Shown here: in pieces, positions 21,692-32,374 of the stretch | Layout of the letters: each line of letters begins with the position of its first letter | Position numbering within the stretch: the first letter of the stretch is position 1 | Made by a program: the position numbers and the translations under genes | Notes under the pieces: model-generated | What the model was told of the DNA's origin: nothing | Database searches by the model: none | Seen by the model: the letters and a program-made list of their open reading frames with translations, nothing else | DNA from: Anthoceros angustus | Taxonomy: Eukaryota > Streptophyta > Anthocerotopsida > Anthocerotales > Anthocerotaceae | NCBI GenBank assembly: GCA_010909165.1 | Contig: VJWM01000240.1 | Span: forward strand, 62,001 to 126,000 | Direction: 5' to 3' | Length of the DNA: 64,000 bases

Positions 21692-24600
21692 ATGAGGAAT
21701 CTGGCAGTTGTGTTTGAGCAGGCGGCGCAGGTCAGTTTGGGTAGCTCGGAGGAGAAGCTTGTCGCTGCAGCCTATGATTCGCAACATGGACGCTTCTTCT
21801 TTGCGTCGGATTCCTGCTCTGTGTACTGCTTGCCAGGAGATGGTTCTTCTGAGGTACGTTTTTGTTGGTTTGGTTGGGCTTTCAATGTGTTGTGTTTGGG
21901 TGGTTGACGGAGAGCTGCGTTGCAATGTCAGGCAGTGTGGAGTGTGTCGCTGGTGGGGACACAGGAGAGCTGTGAGGTGCTGGACTTGCAGGTGGGGGAT
22001 AGGGTGATAGGGCTGGAGTATGTGGTGGAAGAGGAGGCGTTGTTGGTGGCGATTGAGGCGGGGGATTTGTTGCTTCTCCGGCTGCCTGCGAGGGAGGTGG
22101 AGGTAGTAGGGCGGGTGGACGGAGGCCTTGTGAGGCTGGCTGCTAGTCCGGATGGGGAGCTGCTGGCGTTGGCGACGGGTTTGGGGCGGGTGCTTCTCAT
22201 GACGCAGGATTGGGATGTACTTTACGAGCTATCTGTGGACCAAGCCAGTGGTGATGCTTCTGTGAGTGAGTCTCTTGAGTGGTTTTGAGTTGGGATAGGT
22301 TTTCGGGGAAGTTGATTTTTCGGAGCCGGGGGTCCTGAAGGTAGGTTGGTGTGGGGTGATTGTAGGGGAAAGTTGGCGGTGGTACAGATGGAGAATGGCT
22401 GTCTGCAGGTGGGATACAGATAAGCTGGCGGGGTGACGGGAAGTACTTCACGACTTTGGATTTGAGAGGCGCGGGTGATGTGAAGATCTGGGAAAGAGAG
22501 ACAGGCGTATTGCATGCATGTGGTGAAAAGAGCGAACTTCCATTGACGGCCATCGGATGGTGCTCCTCGGGTGCAAGAATCTGCACTTCTTGTACCAGGA
22601 CAAGCACAGGGAGATCGCCTGGTGTCGTCTTCTACGAGAAGAATGGGTTGACAAAGGAAGGGTTTGACGTTGCTGGCCCTCCTGAAGCATGGGTCGATGC
22701 ACTTCGGTGGAATTGTGACTCCAGTGTCTTGGCTTTGGTGCTCAGATGTGGTGATTGGGATGCAGTTCAAGTCTGGAATTGCAGAAACTATCACTGGTAT
22801 CTGAAACAGGAGTGGCGCTTTTGTGGAAGAGACAGTGTTCAAATATTGTGGGATCCTGAGAAACCTTTGCGGCTGACATGCTGGATGTGTTCGGGAAAAG
22901 TACATACACTTGATATGTGCTGGAAAACTGCTGCGCTTCATGGCAGTCTGGCATTTGTCATTGATGGCAAAGATCTCCTGGTCACACCTCTTGCTCTAAC
23001 TTTAATCCCTCCACCCATGGCCCTATTCAAACTGAGATTTCTGGCCCCAATTCAGACTGTCTGTTTGAACGTTCAGAGTTCTAGCAAGACTTCGATTGCT
23101 GCATATCTATCAGATGGGAACTTAGGTGTGGTTACTTGCCCGGGTGTTGATGAGTGGGCTAACCTTGAAGATCATGTCTACTCTGCTCATGTTGTTCAGC
23201 ATGCACCCTCTTTTCCTCCCCTTGGTCGCCTACGACATCTGGTATGGCTCTATGATGATGCTTTACTCGCAGTCCAGCTCTGTGATACTGCGACCATGGT
23301 TGGAGATGGATCCATTGGTGAGTATCAGAATAGAGATGTGTTTGTAGAGCTTAAACTTTCAGAGGCAGGAGGTGCAGAGAGCTGCAGTACCGTTGACCTG
23401 GGAAATTGGTCTTTGAGAGCTGTTAAGCGTGTCCCTGCAGATCAGAAAGTAGTAGCTATGGTTGTTGCAGATGCAATCCAGAAAAGTGGTCAGGAGCAAG
23501 CATCAAGCACAGTTTTCATTCAATTGGTTGATGGCTCTGTTCACTGTTACGTGACAAATGAGCAGTCTCTGAAAGCTAGTACAGTGATCAAAAGCATTGG
23601 GAGGAAATTTGGTTCACCCTCACTGTGGATGAATGTTATTACCCTTTCTTCCAGACCTGTAGTGATTGGTCTCAGTGAGAATGGGGACTTACAAGTGGAG
23701 GACAAAATAGTTAACAGAGGCGCTACAAGCTTTGCCTTGCATTATGGTGCTGTGGCAAGTGGGAAAGAACCTGTCGTTAACCTGGTCTACACCACAAGAG
23801 GGGATCAACTGCATGTCACAAATGTTCATGAAGTCTTGGCTCGAGATGACTCTCACGTTCAATCTCGTGTTGTCTCTCAGGTCCTTCCTGCACCCAGGAA
23901 GGGCAGCAAGAACACCTTCAAGTCTGTGCACAGAGGCACAATGAATGTGTGGGAAAGGGGAGCAATGCTGGTTGGTGTAGTCTCTGAAAGGGATGCGAGT
24001 GTGATACTGCAGACTGTCCGAGGGAATCTTGAGACTTTGTATCCCAGAAAACTGGTTCTAGGTGCTATAGCAGCTGCCCTAGTGGCGGAAGATTTTGGGG
24101 TGGCAATGTCATTAGTTAGGAGGCATCATATTAACTTAAACGTGATTGTTGATTACAAAGGATGGGAAGCTTTTGTACCTCTTGCAAATGCATTTGTCAA
24201 GCAAGTTGATAATCTGAGCCACATAACTGATTTTGTATCTTCTGTAAGCAGTGACAATGTTATGTGTAGTCTTTACCAAGATCTTGTGTCAGGTATACCT
24301 GGGGGTAAGGCAGGAGATGAACAGGTGGGCTCTGTGAACAAGATCCGGGGAGTGCTGACTGCTGTACGGGCTGCTGTGGTCAAAGAAGTAGCTCCCAGCC
24401 CAGCCAGGGAGTTGTGTATTCTAACTACGCTAGCATGTGATGACCCACCTCAACTTGAAGATGCGCTCCAACGAGTCAAAAACTTGAGAGAGGATGAAAT
24501 GAATAGAAGAAACATGCCCGCAAGTTGCAATGGTGGTGAGAGGCCATCACCAGATTCATTTTCACCAACAGGGTCAACATTGGCTGCTGCTCGGGCTGTG

Positions 24601-26151
24601 AAACATTTGATCTGGTTAACAGATGCGGACAAGGTCTACAATGCTGCATTAGGCCTGTATGACCTACATCTTGCAGCTATGGTGGCTTCTGAGGCTCAAA
24701 GGGATCCCAAAGAGTTTCTCCCTGTCTTGGAGGAGCTGGAAGGGATGCCAGAGGCATTGATGCGTCATACCATAGACCTTCGGCTGGGCAAATTTGACAG
24801 TGCTCTGGAGAATCTTGCAGCCGCAGGAGATGATCACTTTCAAGACTCCTTGAAGCTGGTGCAGAAGAACCCCCAGCTCTTCCCACTCGCCCTTCGAATT
24901 TTCAGTGGGAGTGATAGGAGAAATGAGATCATGGCTGCATGGGGGGACCATCTGATGTCAGAAGAGAAGTTTGTTGACGCTGCTGCTGCTTTCTCTGCCT
25001 CGGGGCAGCTGGATAAAGTGTTGCTAGCGTATCGTGCCGGTGGTGTCTGGGAAGGGGTCTTGTCCGTTACAGGGCGGCTGAGAATGACTCAGGTTCAGAT
25101 AAAAAATCTTGCCTATGAAGTTTGCGAGGAGCTTCAGGCTTTGGGAAGGCCAGGTGACGCTGCCAAAGTTGCCTTGGAATACTTAAAGGACGTGGACCTG
25201 GCAATAAAGCTCATGGTCGATGCTCAAGACTGGAAGGAGGCTGTGAGAGTGGCCAGTCTGCACGATAGAGCAGACTTGCTGGCACAGGTTGAGAATGCTA
25301 CCTTGGAATGTGCAAATAGTTACGTCAGAGACTACGAAGAAGGTTTGGAAAAAATTGGGAAGTACTACACCAGGTATGTAGCGGTCCGCCAAAGAAGACT
25401 GCTGTTGGCTGCCAAGTTGAAGGAGGAACAGACGGAGGAGGAGGACTTGAACGATGCCGCCTCAGACACAAGCAGCAATGTCAGTGGCCTCAGCGGCATG
25501 AGTATTTACACACGAGGGTAAGCCTCCTTGTCCACGTCAAGTCACTCCTCTTCAAACCTCTTGGCTCACTACGTACGCTTGTCAAAACTGCTGCACTAAC
25601 GCATTTCGTGTCCGCAGCACGCCATCAGGACCAGCTGGGACATCCATCAATCCTTCCACAAGGGCTAGCACACGCAAACAACAGAAGCAAGCCCGACAGA
25701 GATCAAGAGGAAAACTTCGAGCTGGCAGGTAATACACTTTCGTATGAACAACTTGAATGCCGCCTAACAACTCTTATATCACTTGGAGATAACAAAGGGA
25801 ACAATGTCCTGCAGCCCCGGCGAAGAAGTTGCCCTACTGGAACATCTGAAGGATTTGGCCTTGTCCACGCGCACTAAGGAGGAACTTGGTCGCTTGTTGC
25901 AAGTGCTGCTCTTTCTTGCCCACGAAGATGTGGCCATGAGACTGCAGGAGGTTGCCTCACGGTTTGAGTGCACACAACTGGAAGCTGTAAAGCTAGCCGA
26001 ACAAAAAAGGGCTGAGGAAGAGCCTCGGAACTCACAGGCTATCCCAGACAGTATACCGTCTGTCAGCCAGGTAGAGGAAGTCAGGTGGAAGTTTGAAATC
26101 CTAAGTCCACCTCACAGAATCCAACCGTCGAGTTTTTTGTCTGTACAGTAG
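21692..26151 (+). CDS. ELP1: Elongator complex scaffold subunit ELP1 (five exons)
   Basis: Exons 21692-21853, 21932-22261, 22366-25517, 25618-25728 and 25815-26151 join in phase through GT-AG introns of 78, 104, 100 and 86 bp to give 1363 residues (Arabidopsis ELO2/ELP1 is about 1320). The start MRNLAVVFEQ matches the family start. The first half is the WD40 propeller part with the hallmark ISWRGDGKYF. The second half is helical TPR-like, for example ADKVYNAALGLYDLHLAAMVA. Exon four encodes a basic block (TRKQQKQARQRSRGKLRAG, about residues 1228-1247), corresponding to the basic tRNA-interacting region of ELP1. The last exon carries the conserved SPGEEVALLEHLKDL. Elongator modifies wobble uridines of tRNAs (cm5U) and was first described with elongating RNA polymerase II. 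Two decayed pieces of this gene lie upstream. Confidence 0.95.
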
Positions 26152-26576
26152 TGCAACTTAGACACAACAACTACGTTGTGCTGCGGATCCTCATTGTATC
26201 AAACAGAGACTAGTTTTATTGAATTGACACGACAAAAGATGTTCCTCCAGTGATTCAAATCAGCGTCCAATCTGTTACTGCTTGGGAGGCCGCACTTTAC
26301 ATGCCACGAAGAGGCACCAAAAGTTGGAATCCAGCACTACATGCACGCAGGGTGGAGACGGTCTTGGACACCTAACAATTCTCAATCCTTCAAGAACTCC
26401 TCAAACCGGCGAGCTTCTCATCTCCAGTGCCTGCATCAGAAGCATTTCCAGCTCCGTGATACCAGCGCGAACTAATTAACAACAACTCTTGCTCCTCCAT
26501 AGCTTCATAATCCTATACACTTGCCGGACGAAAACCCTAACCCTGCCACCACGTTGTCAGCAAAGGCAAGCTCGCG

Positions 26577-26900
26577 TCAATAGGGCGCTCGATCTCCCTC
26601 CTCCAGCTCCCCGGCCGCCTCCAGCCGCCTGAGCGCCTCCTCGTGTGCCCACTTATCGATGCGGGTGTCAGGCTTGGCCTTGAGCCCCACTCCGAGAATG
26701 ATGACGGTGAGCACGCAGGTGGTGTAGTAGGGCAGCTCCCAACTCTCCCACTTCCTGGACTGCCCCGGCGGGGGCGGCGTCTCGTTGAATAGATATCCCG
26801 TGGGCTCGTGATGCCCCGGAGTCCACCATCCTCCGCTGCCACCTCCCCCGCGCAGCCGCAGCACGCGCCGGGCTCCCGTCCAAACCCGCTGCATTTGCAT
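26577..26900 (-). CDS. Mitochondrial complex I ESSS-type (NDUFB11-like) subunit
   Basis: An intronless frame of 107 residues from the ATG at 26900 (MQMQRVWTGARRVLRL). Plant ESSS hallmarks are the Gly-rich segment with GWWTPGHHEPTGYLFN, the near-invariant TPPPPGQSRKWESWELPYY, one transmembrane helix (VLTVIILGVGLKA, about residues 63-75) and a charged tail with RIDKWAHEEALRRLE. The protein is an accessory single-pass subunit of NADH:ubiquinone oxidoreductase in the inner mitochondrial membrane. The basic N-terminus may act in import. It is convergent with ELP1, with 425 bp between the stop codons. Family assignment is firm, while the correspondence with animal NDUFB11 rests on established nomenclature. 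Confidence 0.85.
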   Translation of the reverse strand: MQMQRVWTGARRVLRLRGGGGSGGWWTPGHHEPTGYLFNETPPPPGQSRKWESWELPYYTTCVLTVIILGVGLKAKPDTRIDKWAHEEALRRLEAAGELEEGDRAPY

Positions 26901-27338
26901 CGTCGCGTCCCTCGACTTCACAACCTAGCCTCCCCCTCCATCGCCCCGGTACTTAGATGAAGCCTATGGCTCCAACCAGGCATTACTGTCACGGAATTAA
27001 TTCGAATGTAATTTTGGTGGCACGTGTTTATTGAATTATTAATCACTAAGTGAACGTGGAGACTTTATAAATATGCACATATGGGAAGTCCCAATCTAGA
27101 TTGAGACGATGAGGAACAACTCTCTATAGGGCCCAGGCCAAGGAGGACCAGGCCCCGAACGTCTACTCTAAAGCTACCTACCGCTCCAAAGATGTCATAG
27201 TTTAGAATAAGGAAGGGGCCTATTAGCCACTGAAGCTGAAGATGTTACGATGCTATGTTCCCACATCCGAAGCTGTCTAGAAAATTGCGTTTGCTAACAC
27301 CTTTGGTAGAGCAATGGACACTTATTGCCAGAAGAAAG
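26901..27338. other. Flank with shared element core
   Basis: Presumed ESSS promoter, then from about 27060 the sequence shares 'cccaggccaaggaggac' with the cores near 9930 and 19505. This is therefore likely the edge of the same transposon family that includes the next feature. Confidence 0.4.
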
Positions 27339-27719
27339 CTACACACATGAAAGAAAGAGACCTACCCGTTCTTGCGAAAGTAGTATGCTTTTAGCACAAG
27401 CCTTGATAAACTTCGAGAAGTCCTTGCCCACGGCCTCGTCAATCTCAATAGTAAGGGGAATGAAAGCATGGCCTTCCTGCATGGGGGTGTACTTATGAAG
27501 CTTGGTTGTAGCGCATCCCTCTTCTGCCCAACCCAGAGGGTTGATGATGACATGCTCGCAGATGGTATCTCGAGTAAGGTATGTTACTACCACATCTACA
27601 ACAAAGCCTTCGTCCTCCCGGGGCAGAAATAGGTCAGCCCTGAAAGAAACAGCGTTAGACAAAGTATGTGGGCGCTCCCTGAAAGGAAAGAATCCGCTCT
27701 CCATGGTACTGGAGAACAT
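27339..27719 (-). pseudogene. C-terminal fragment of a reverse-transcriptase element polyprotein
   Basis: A 126-residue frame from an ATG at 27719. The pattern DVVVTYLTRDTI, then EHVIINPLGWAEEGCAT, LHKY, HAFIPLTIEIDEAVGKDFSK and FIKACAKSI resembles the conserved tail that follows the reverse transcriptase domain in plant and algal retroelement proteins, where a 'VVNPL...AA...KY...F.PL..E..G' pattern is usual. No RT domain accompanies it, and the start is internal to the original protein, so it is a truncated relic. A second copy, with the middle deleted, lies at 19593-19793. Confidence 0.5.
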
Positions 27720-27848
27720 GACTTCTCGAACTACGTTATGTGTAGTAGTGCACTACCCACCTATTGGACAGCGAACTAAGTGGGTCCCAGAGTCGTTGAG
27801 TGGGGCACTACCAAGTAGCTCACATTGTTTTCACGAGGACATAAAGTA

Positions 27849-27920
27849 GGCCTCATGGCCCAATGGATAAGGTGCTGATCTTCGAATCATAAAACTCTAG
27901 GTTACACAACTACAACCTTT
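27849..27920 (+). pseudogene. tRNA-Arg(UCG)-like relic
   Basis: The 5' two thirds looks like a nuclear tRNA-Arg: the D-arm region 'tggcccaatggataaggtgc' resembles a Pol III A box, and the anticodon arm 'tgatcttcgaatca' has loop cttcgaa with anticodon TCG. The T arm is corrupted ('ctctaggttacacaactac' lacks the TTCGA loop) and the acceptor stem does not pair. It may be a dead tRNA or the head of a tRNA-derived SINE. Confidence 0.55.
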
Positions 27921-28091
27921 ACCTTCACCTTTATTCAAAAAGTGCTTTGGCTTTCAAAAAAGCCCCAATTTCGTTTTTATTGCATTGCTTGCCCTTGCCC
28001 CCTATTGCTACTTTATCGCAACGTCCAAAGGCTATTGGATGTTCCAGTTGCCATCAGAAAGTTAAAACGATGGCAGACCTCTCTGTCCCAA
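27921..28091. repeat. Duplicate of the F-box gene 3' end
   Basis: Positions about 28046-28103 repeat, imperfectly, 28146-28207 inside the 3' end of the F-box frame (for example 'agttaaaacgatggcag' against 'agttaaaatgacggcag'). The offset is about 100 bp. Confidence 0.7.
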
Positions 28092-29435
28092 CTACCCATC
28101 AGGAACTACCCACCAGGGAGTAAAGACATCAAAGCGTGGCTCGAAAGTTGCAATAGAAAAGTTAAAATGACGGCAGGGCTCTTTCCATCCCAAGTACCCA
28201 CCGGGGAACTTTGTCGAACCAAGCGAAGATGCTAGATCCGGAGGCACTAGTATCCAGTCCATGCCGTCATGCGTGAAAATGATGGACGCTGTACACATGT
28301 GTGCAGCTTGATAATCCAAAGGAATACCAGCAACATAGAACATCTTCGAACTCCCTGCGGCTCTGAGGCAACGTTGAAACGGGGGCAAGTCGGGCTCTAG
28401 CTTGGACTGGCACATGACGTTTTGTTTTTGGTCCTCTGGAGAAAACGTGGTAAGACGACAATTGTAGGGAGGATTGGGCATGTCTTTGGTCCTGCCATCC
28501 TCAAATTCAAGCAGCGAAGGAATTGTGTGATGCACAGGCCTGCAGCTAGTGCAATCCTCATTGTTGTCATCCACCAAGAGCGAAAACCATGATGTCAGCC
28601 ACCCATCATGCCGCGCAGCGAAGTGGACCGAAGAACACATGACCCAGCGATCCTGCTCCACCGAGTAGGTCACAATTCGAAGGCCTCGTCCGAAGTCTAT
28701 GCCCTGGCCTTCGAATTCGGATTCGAATGGTAAGTAGATGGCATCCTTGGACGCCACACTACCTCCTTTACGAAACATATCGCTACTATAGTCTTGATTA
28801 CCAAATTCAGGAATGGGCAACATCAATTTAGCTCCCTCGCTCCACTTGGACTGACTGGAATCGTAGATATAAGCCCTACAAGAGGGATACGAACAATAGA
28901 AATCAACGTGGATGCGAATGATTTTGAAGCCTTCAGTCCTCTCATTAGTGATCAACTCATGCGCAACAGCATCCATATGGTTGCCATGCTTAATATAAGC
29001 ATTTGGGATCTCCACACACTGCCACCTTTGAAGTAGGGGATTGCCCACCCAATACTTTGAATAGGCCTTGGATTCATTAGGACGCTCTCGTAACAACACC
29101 AGACCCAAGTCACCTCCCGTGCCTTTGCTAATCTTCACGTCGCTTCCCGCTGCTGTGGGAAGAGGGATTGTAAACCATCGGGAGGAAACCGGGTCGAAAA
29201 CACGACAGATTCTTCGCCACTTCTGTTTATTTCTTGCATACCAAGGTCCACTCCCGAAATGCATCCAGCGGGTGAGCATCAACCAAGGCTGCTTGGGAGT
29301 GGTATTGGGAGTTGCATGAGACGACGTGATAATTCTATTCCACCTCTTGCACATGGATCGGACTCGTGCTTGGCTCACAACCGGTAACCGACCTAAAATA
29401 TTTTCCAGTAGCTCGTCCGGCAGCTCGTCCATCAT
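28092..29435 (-). CDS. F-box protein
   Basis: An intronless frame. The ATG at 29435 is chosen because the F-box begins directly after it (MMDELPDELLENILGRLP), giving 447 residues; an in-frame ATG at 29486 would add 17. The F-box spans about residues 3-45 with LPVVSQARVRSMCKRWNRII. The remainder resembles the beta-propeller-like F-box-associated region of plant kelch-type F-box proteins: WFTIPLP, YCSYPSCRAYIYDSSQSKWSEG, WVMCSSVHF and FYVAGIPLD. F-box proteins link a substrate to SKP1-cullin1 ubiquitin ligases; no target can be inferred. Coding GC is lower than in the housekeeping genes here, and the 3' end is partly duplicated just downstream. The frame is intact and probably functional. Confidence 0.8.
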   Translation of the reverse strand: MMDELPDELLENILGRLPVVSQARVRSMCKRWNRIITSSHATPNTTPKQPWLMLTRWMHFGSGPWYARNKQKWRRICRVFDPVSSRWFTIPLPTAAGSDVKISKGTGGDLGLVLLRERPNESKAYSKYWVGNPLLQRWQCVEIPNAYIKHGNHMDAVAHELITNERTEGFKIIRIHVDFYCSYPSCRAYIYDSSQSKWSEGAKLMLPIPEFGNQDYSSDMFRKGGSVASKDAIYLPFESEFEGQGIDFGRGLRIVTYSVEQDRWVMCSSVHFAARHDGWLTSWFSLLVDDNNEDCTSCRPVHHTIPSLLEFEDGRTKDMPNPPYNCRLTTFSPEDQKQNVMCQSKLEPDLPPFQRCLRAAGSSKMFYVAGIPLDYQAAHMCTASIIFTHDGMDWILVPPDLASSLGSTKFPGGYLGWKEPCRHFNFSIATFEPRFDVFTPWWVVPDG

Positions 29436-30732
29436 GCATCTTTCTATCGTGACAGCCTGCACACTTTCTACCCATGCAGCGCACATAACACAAGCCAAAG
29501 TCTCCTTATCAATTGGATTTTGAAGTCCAAAATTTAATTCGAATATGACCTCCACATCTAGCACTCCAAACTTCTCTTGAAATACTCAAGGTGCCTTTCC
29601 TCCACAAATTCCCACAACCCTACATAAATAGTCTTAAAAGAAACTTGTCAAGATTAAACATTTCTTTTTTCCGTCATATTTTCTTAATTAATCAAGAAAG
29701 ACCTACACCACTACTTGTATAATCGTAAAGTAGACTAATACCTAGATTAAAGTGAAGGCCATTCTAAAATAGAAAAGCTTGTGGGCTTTTCCTCCTCGAG
29801 AGCCGCTCTTGACGTTTTTCTTTATTAAACGAAGGACATGATGGGGAGAGCCCATCCCGTTGGGGATATGAAAGGGAGAACCAAAGGGACATGAAAGGGA
29901 GAACCAAAGGGCCGCGATAAAAGGAGTGACTATGTTCCTTCCCTACCTCCAAAGCAAGGGATTTCTTGCCCAGTACATCAAATAGGTATTCAAATACTTT
30001 AAATAGGTATTTAATTTGATATTACATTTCGGAGATGCTATCCCAGCAACGCTGAGATCCATCAAATAGGTATTTAAATACTTTAAATAGATATTTAATT
30101 TGATATTACATTTCGGAGATGCTATCCCAGCAACACCGAGACCTGATTAACCGATAACTGACTTAATTAGATCTTTTCCAACAGTCCATCCATTATACAT
30201 CTTTGTGTTAAGACAATAGATGTCCTCTAGTAGGTGGGTTCACCCATGTCTTACATAGGTATATGTACATTGGCACAATAGTACTACGTACATAGTCCAA
30301 GAGTCTTCAAGTGCGGGGTCGCTAGAGTCTTTTTGTTAAGGTGTTCGGCGATTGCGTTCCACCTACACAACGGCTCGGTCCTTTGGGGTTCCGTTCGGTC
30401 ACGTTACGTGGCTTTCCGTTCGGTTCCGTTCCGCGGGGCGGGCAGCTGCAGCGCGGGCCTCGGGGTCCCGCCGAATCTCGGGGCACTCGCACGCTCTGTT
30501 CTTGTGCTTCTGAGAAGGATCGAGAGCAGACCTACATAGGCGCGGGAGCGTTAGCAGCTGTGCTTGGAAAGGGCGGAGCTCGGTGCTGCTGCTTTGCACG
30601 CTGCGGCAGCGAGCAGGTCGTGAGCAGGTTTTGGCGGTGAGGTTGGGAGGAATTTTTTGTGCATACGTGTGGTGGATTGGGAGCTGGAGGAAGGCGGGAA
30701 GGGGAAGGTGGGAAGGGCAGGGAAGGGAAGAG
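29436..30732. other. Intergenic region with two short duplications
   Basis: At 29872-29918 'aaagggagaaccaaaggg' is duplicated. At about 29977-30142 an 83-bp unit ('atcaaataggtattcaaata' to 'ctatcccagcaac') occurs twice in tandem. From 30340 the sequence becomes GC-rich and probably includes the promoter and leader of the next gene. Confidence 0.6.
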
Positions 30733-32112
30733 ATGGTGTGGCCTTCCTCGTCGTCGTCGTCGGAGGGCGGGGACGCGCATCACCGTGGCCGGAGCCGGGA
30801 TCGGCTGCGGAAGAGCAAGCGGCGGCACAGGACGGGGGAGCGGGACAAGAAGGCCGCAAGCGAGAACGCTGTGAGCAGCAGCGACTGTAGTACCGGCGGC
30901 GGCGTCTCGGACAGCGAGTGCAGCAGTAGGAGTGCCGGGGACAGTGTGAGCGGGGGCGAGCGAGCTGAGAAACGGCGGGTTGGCAAGCGCAGGTCCAGGT
31001 GAGCATGGGGTTTGATGTCAGGGTTTATGTGTGAAGCACGTGCGGTTTGGTATGAGGCAGATCTTTGGCTGTGAATTGTGGCGTGGAACGTGAGCGGCAC
31101 GGATTTGGGTGACATGCCGAGCTGCTTGTGTGGAAGGAGCTGCACTTATGGCGACATGCTCTTGTGCAGGGACGAGTCGTCCAGCAGTGATAGTGAAGCT
31201 GACAGTTCGGATCGGTCGAGGAAGCACAGGCGCATATCCAGATCTCGGAAGAAGGTTTGATTTGGTCTACCAGGTTTTGCATGTGTTGTGTGTTGCACTG
31301 TGTTCTCTGTGCTGATTTTTTTTTTCGTTGGACCTGTAGGATGGCAAGGAGAAGGATGGCAAGGAACGGGGTCGCGAAAGAACTCACAAGCATAAGCACA
31401 AGCTTCACAAACAGAAGGAGGTAGCCTTCTTTAACCTGTTCTCCTATTCTCTGGATGTTCTGAGGATCTGTGTCTATGAAGCTCGTGCATGGCCAATGTA
31501 GTATGTCTAGGCCTGTTGTGACCCCCGCCAAGCATGTAGTAAGTATGGTACTGATTCGTATCTGCTGCCTGCATGTGGATTGGGCCCTTCGAAATTGGAG
31601 CCGCGGTCTGCAACCTGGATAATAAACTCATGGGATGGCGGGCCCGTTGTTGCTGGCCGATTGTTGGATTGTTGCTGATGGATGTGATTCGTCAATGGGT
31701 CTTATCTGCAACCATGGAGCTGACAATATAGAAGTCGAGCAAAGATAGCTCTGGGCCTGTGCAGCTCTCGAAGGTATTTTCTCATTTCATTTCCCTTGCC
31801 CTCTTCGAGTTTAGATGGCTTCTCATTGTAGCTTTGGTTGTACTGAATTTCTCGGTCCATGTATGTTCTTCAGTTCCTCGGTCGAGGGAACAAGGATGAC
31901 AGGGTTCGGCGAAGTGTTGTTTCGGGAAAAAAGGTTGGAGATGTCTTGCATGCTATCGCATGGCATTGTAGGCCTGGTTCCGTTTAGACAGCTGTATTTG
32001 ATGACATGGCTGGCTGCAGATCCAGATGAAAGTGGAGAAGACGAAAGAGGACAAGCTGGCGGAGAGTAACCGGAATGAACTTCTCAAATTCCTTAATGCG
32101 AGCTATGATTGA
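30733..32112 (+). CDS. Ser/Arg-rich nuclear-type protein with conserved plant C-terminus (six exons)
   Basis: Exons 30733-30998, 31170-31254, 31340-31420, 31732-31773, 31874-31933 and 32020-32112 join in phase to encode 208 residues. The N-terminal two thirds is low-complexity: poly-Ser with acidic residues (SSSSSSEGG), SR/RS and basic runs (RRISRSRKKDGKEKDGKE, then THKHKHKLHKQKE). The last 55 or so residues match a conserved plant-specific tail, with GPVQLSKFLGRGNKDD, VRRSVVSGKKI and the terminus ESNRNELLKFLNASYD. The composition suggests a nuclear, splicing- or chromatin-associated protein, but no biochemical function is known to me. Each exon boundary has GT-AG ends, and the splice model is supported because only it restores the conserved tail. 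Confidence 0.82.
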
Positions 32113-32374
32113 TCCTGGCCGCTCTCCAGGGTGCAGATTGATTGGCGTGTGATGCTGCAGTTTCCACTGTCTGAGGATTCTGGATTTGGTCCTTTGTACG
32201 CCGCGAAGACATCCATGGTTTACCTCAGAATCGTGACGATTTTGCCATTTCAACCCGAGCTGGTTGTCTTTGGGACAAATCGCTTGGAAAGCGCTAGTGG
32301 TATAGTGCACTGATAAAATGCAAATTGATTGGCAGTTCAGGTTCTAGGACAGTGCCTTTTGCTGCTATCAGCAG

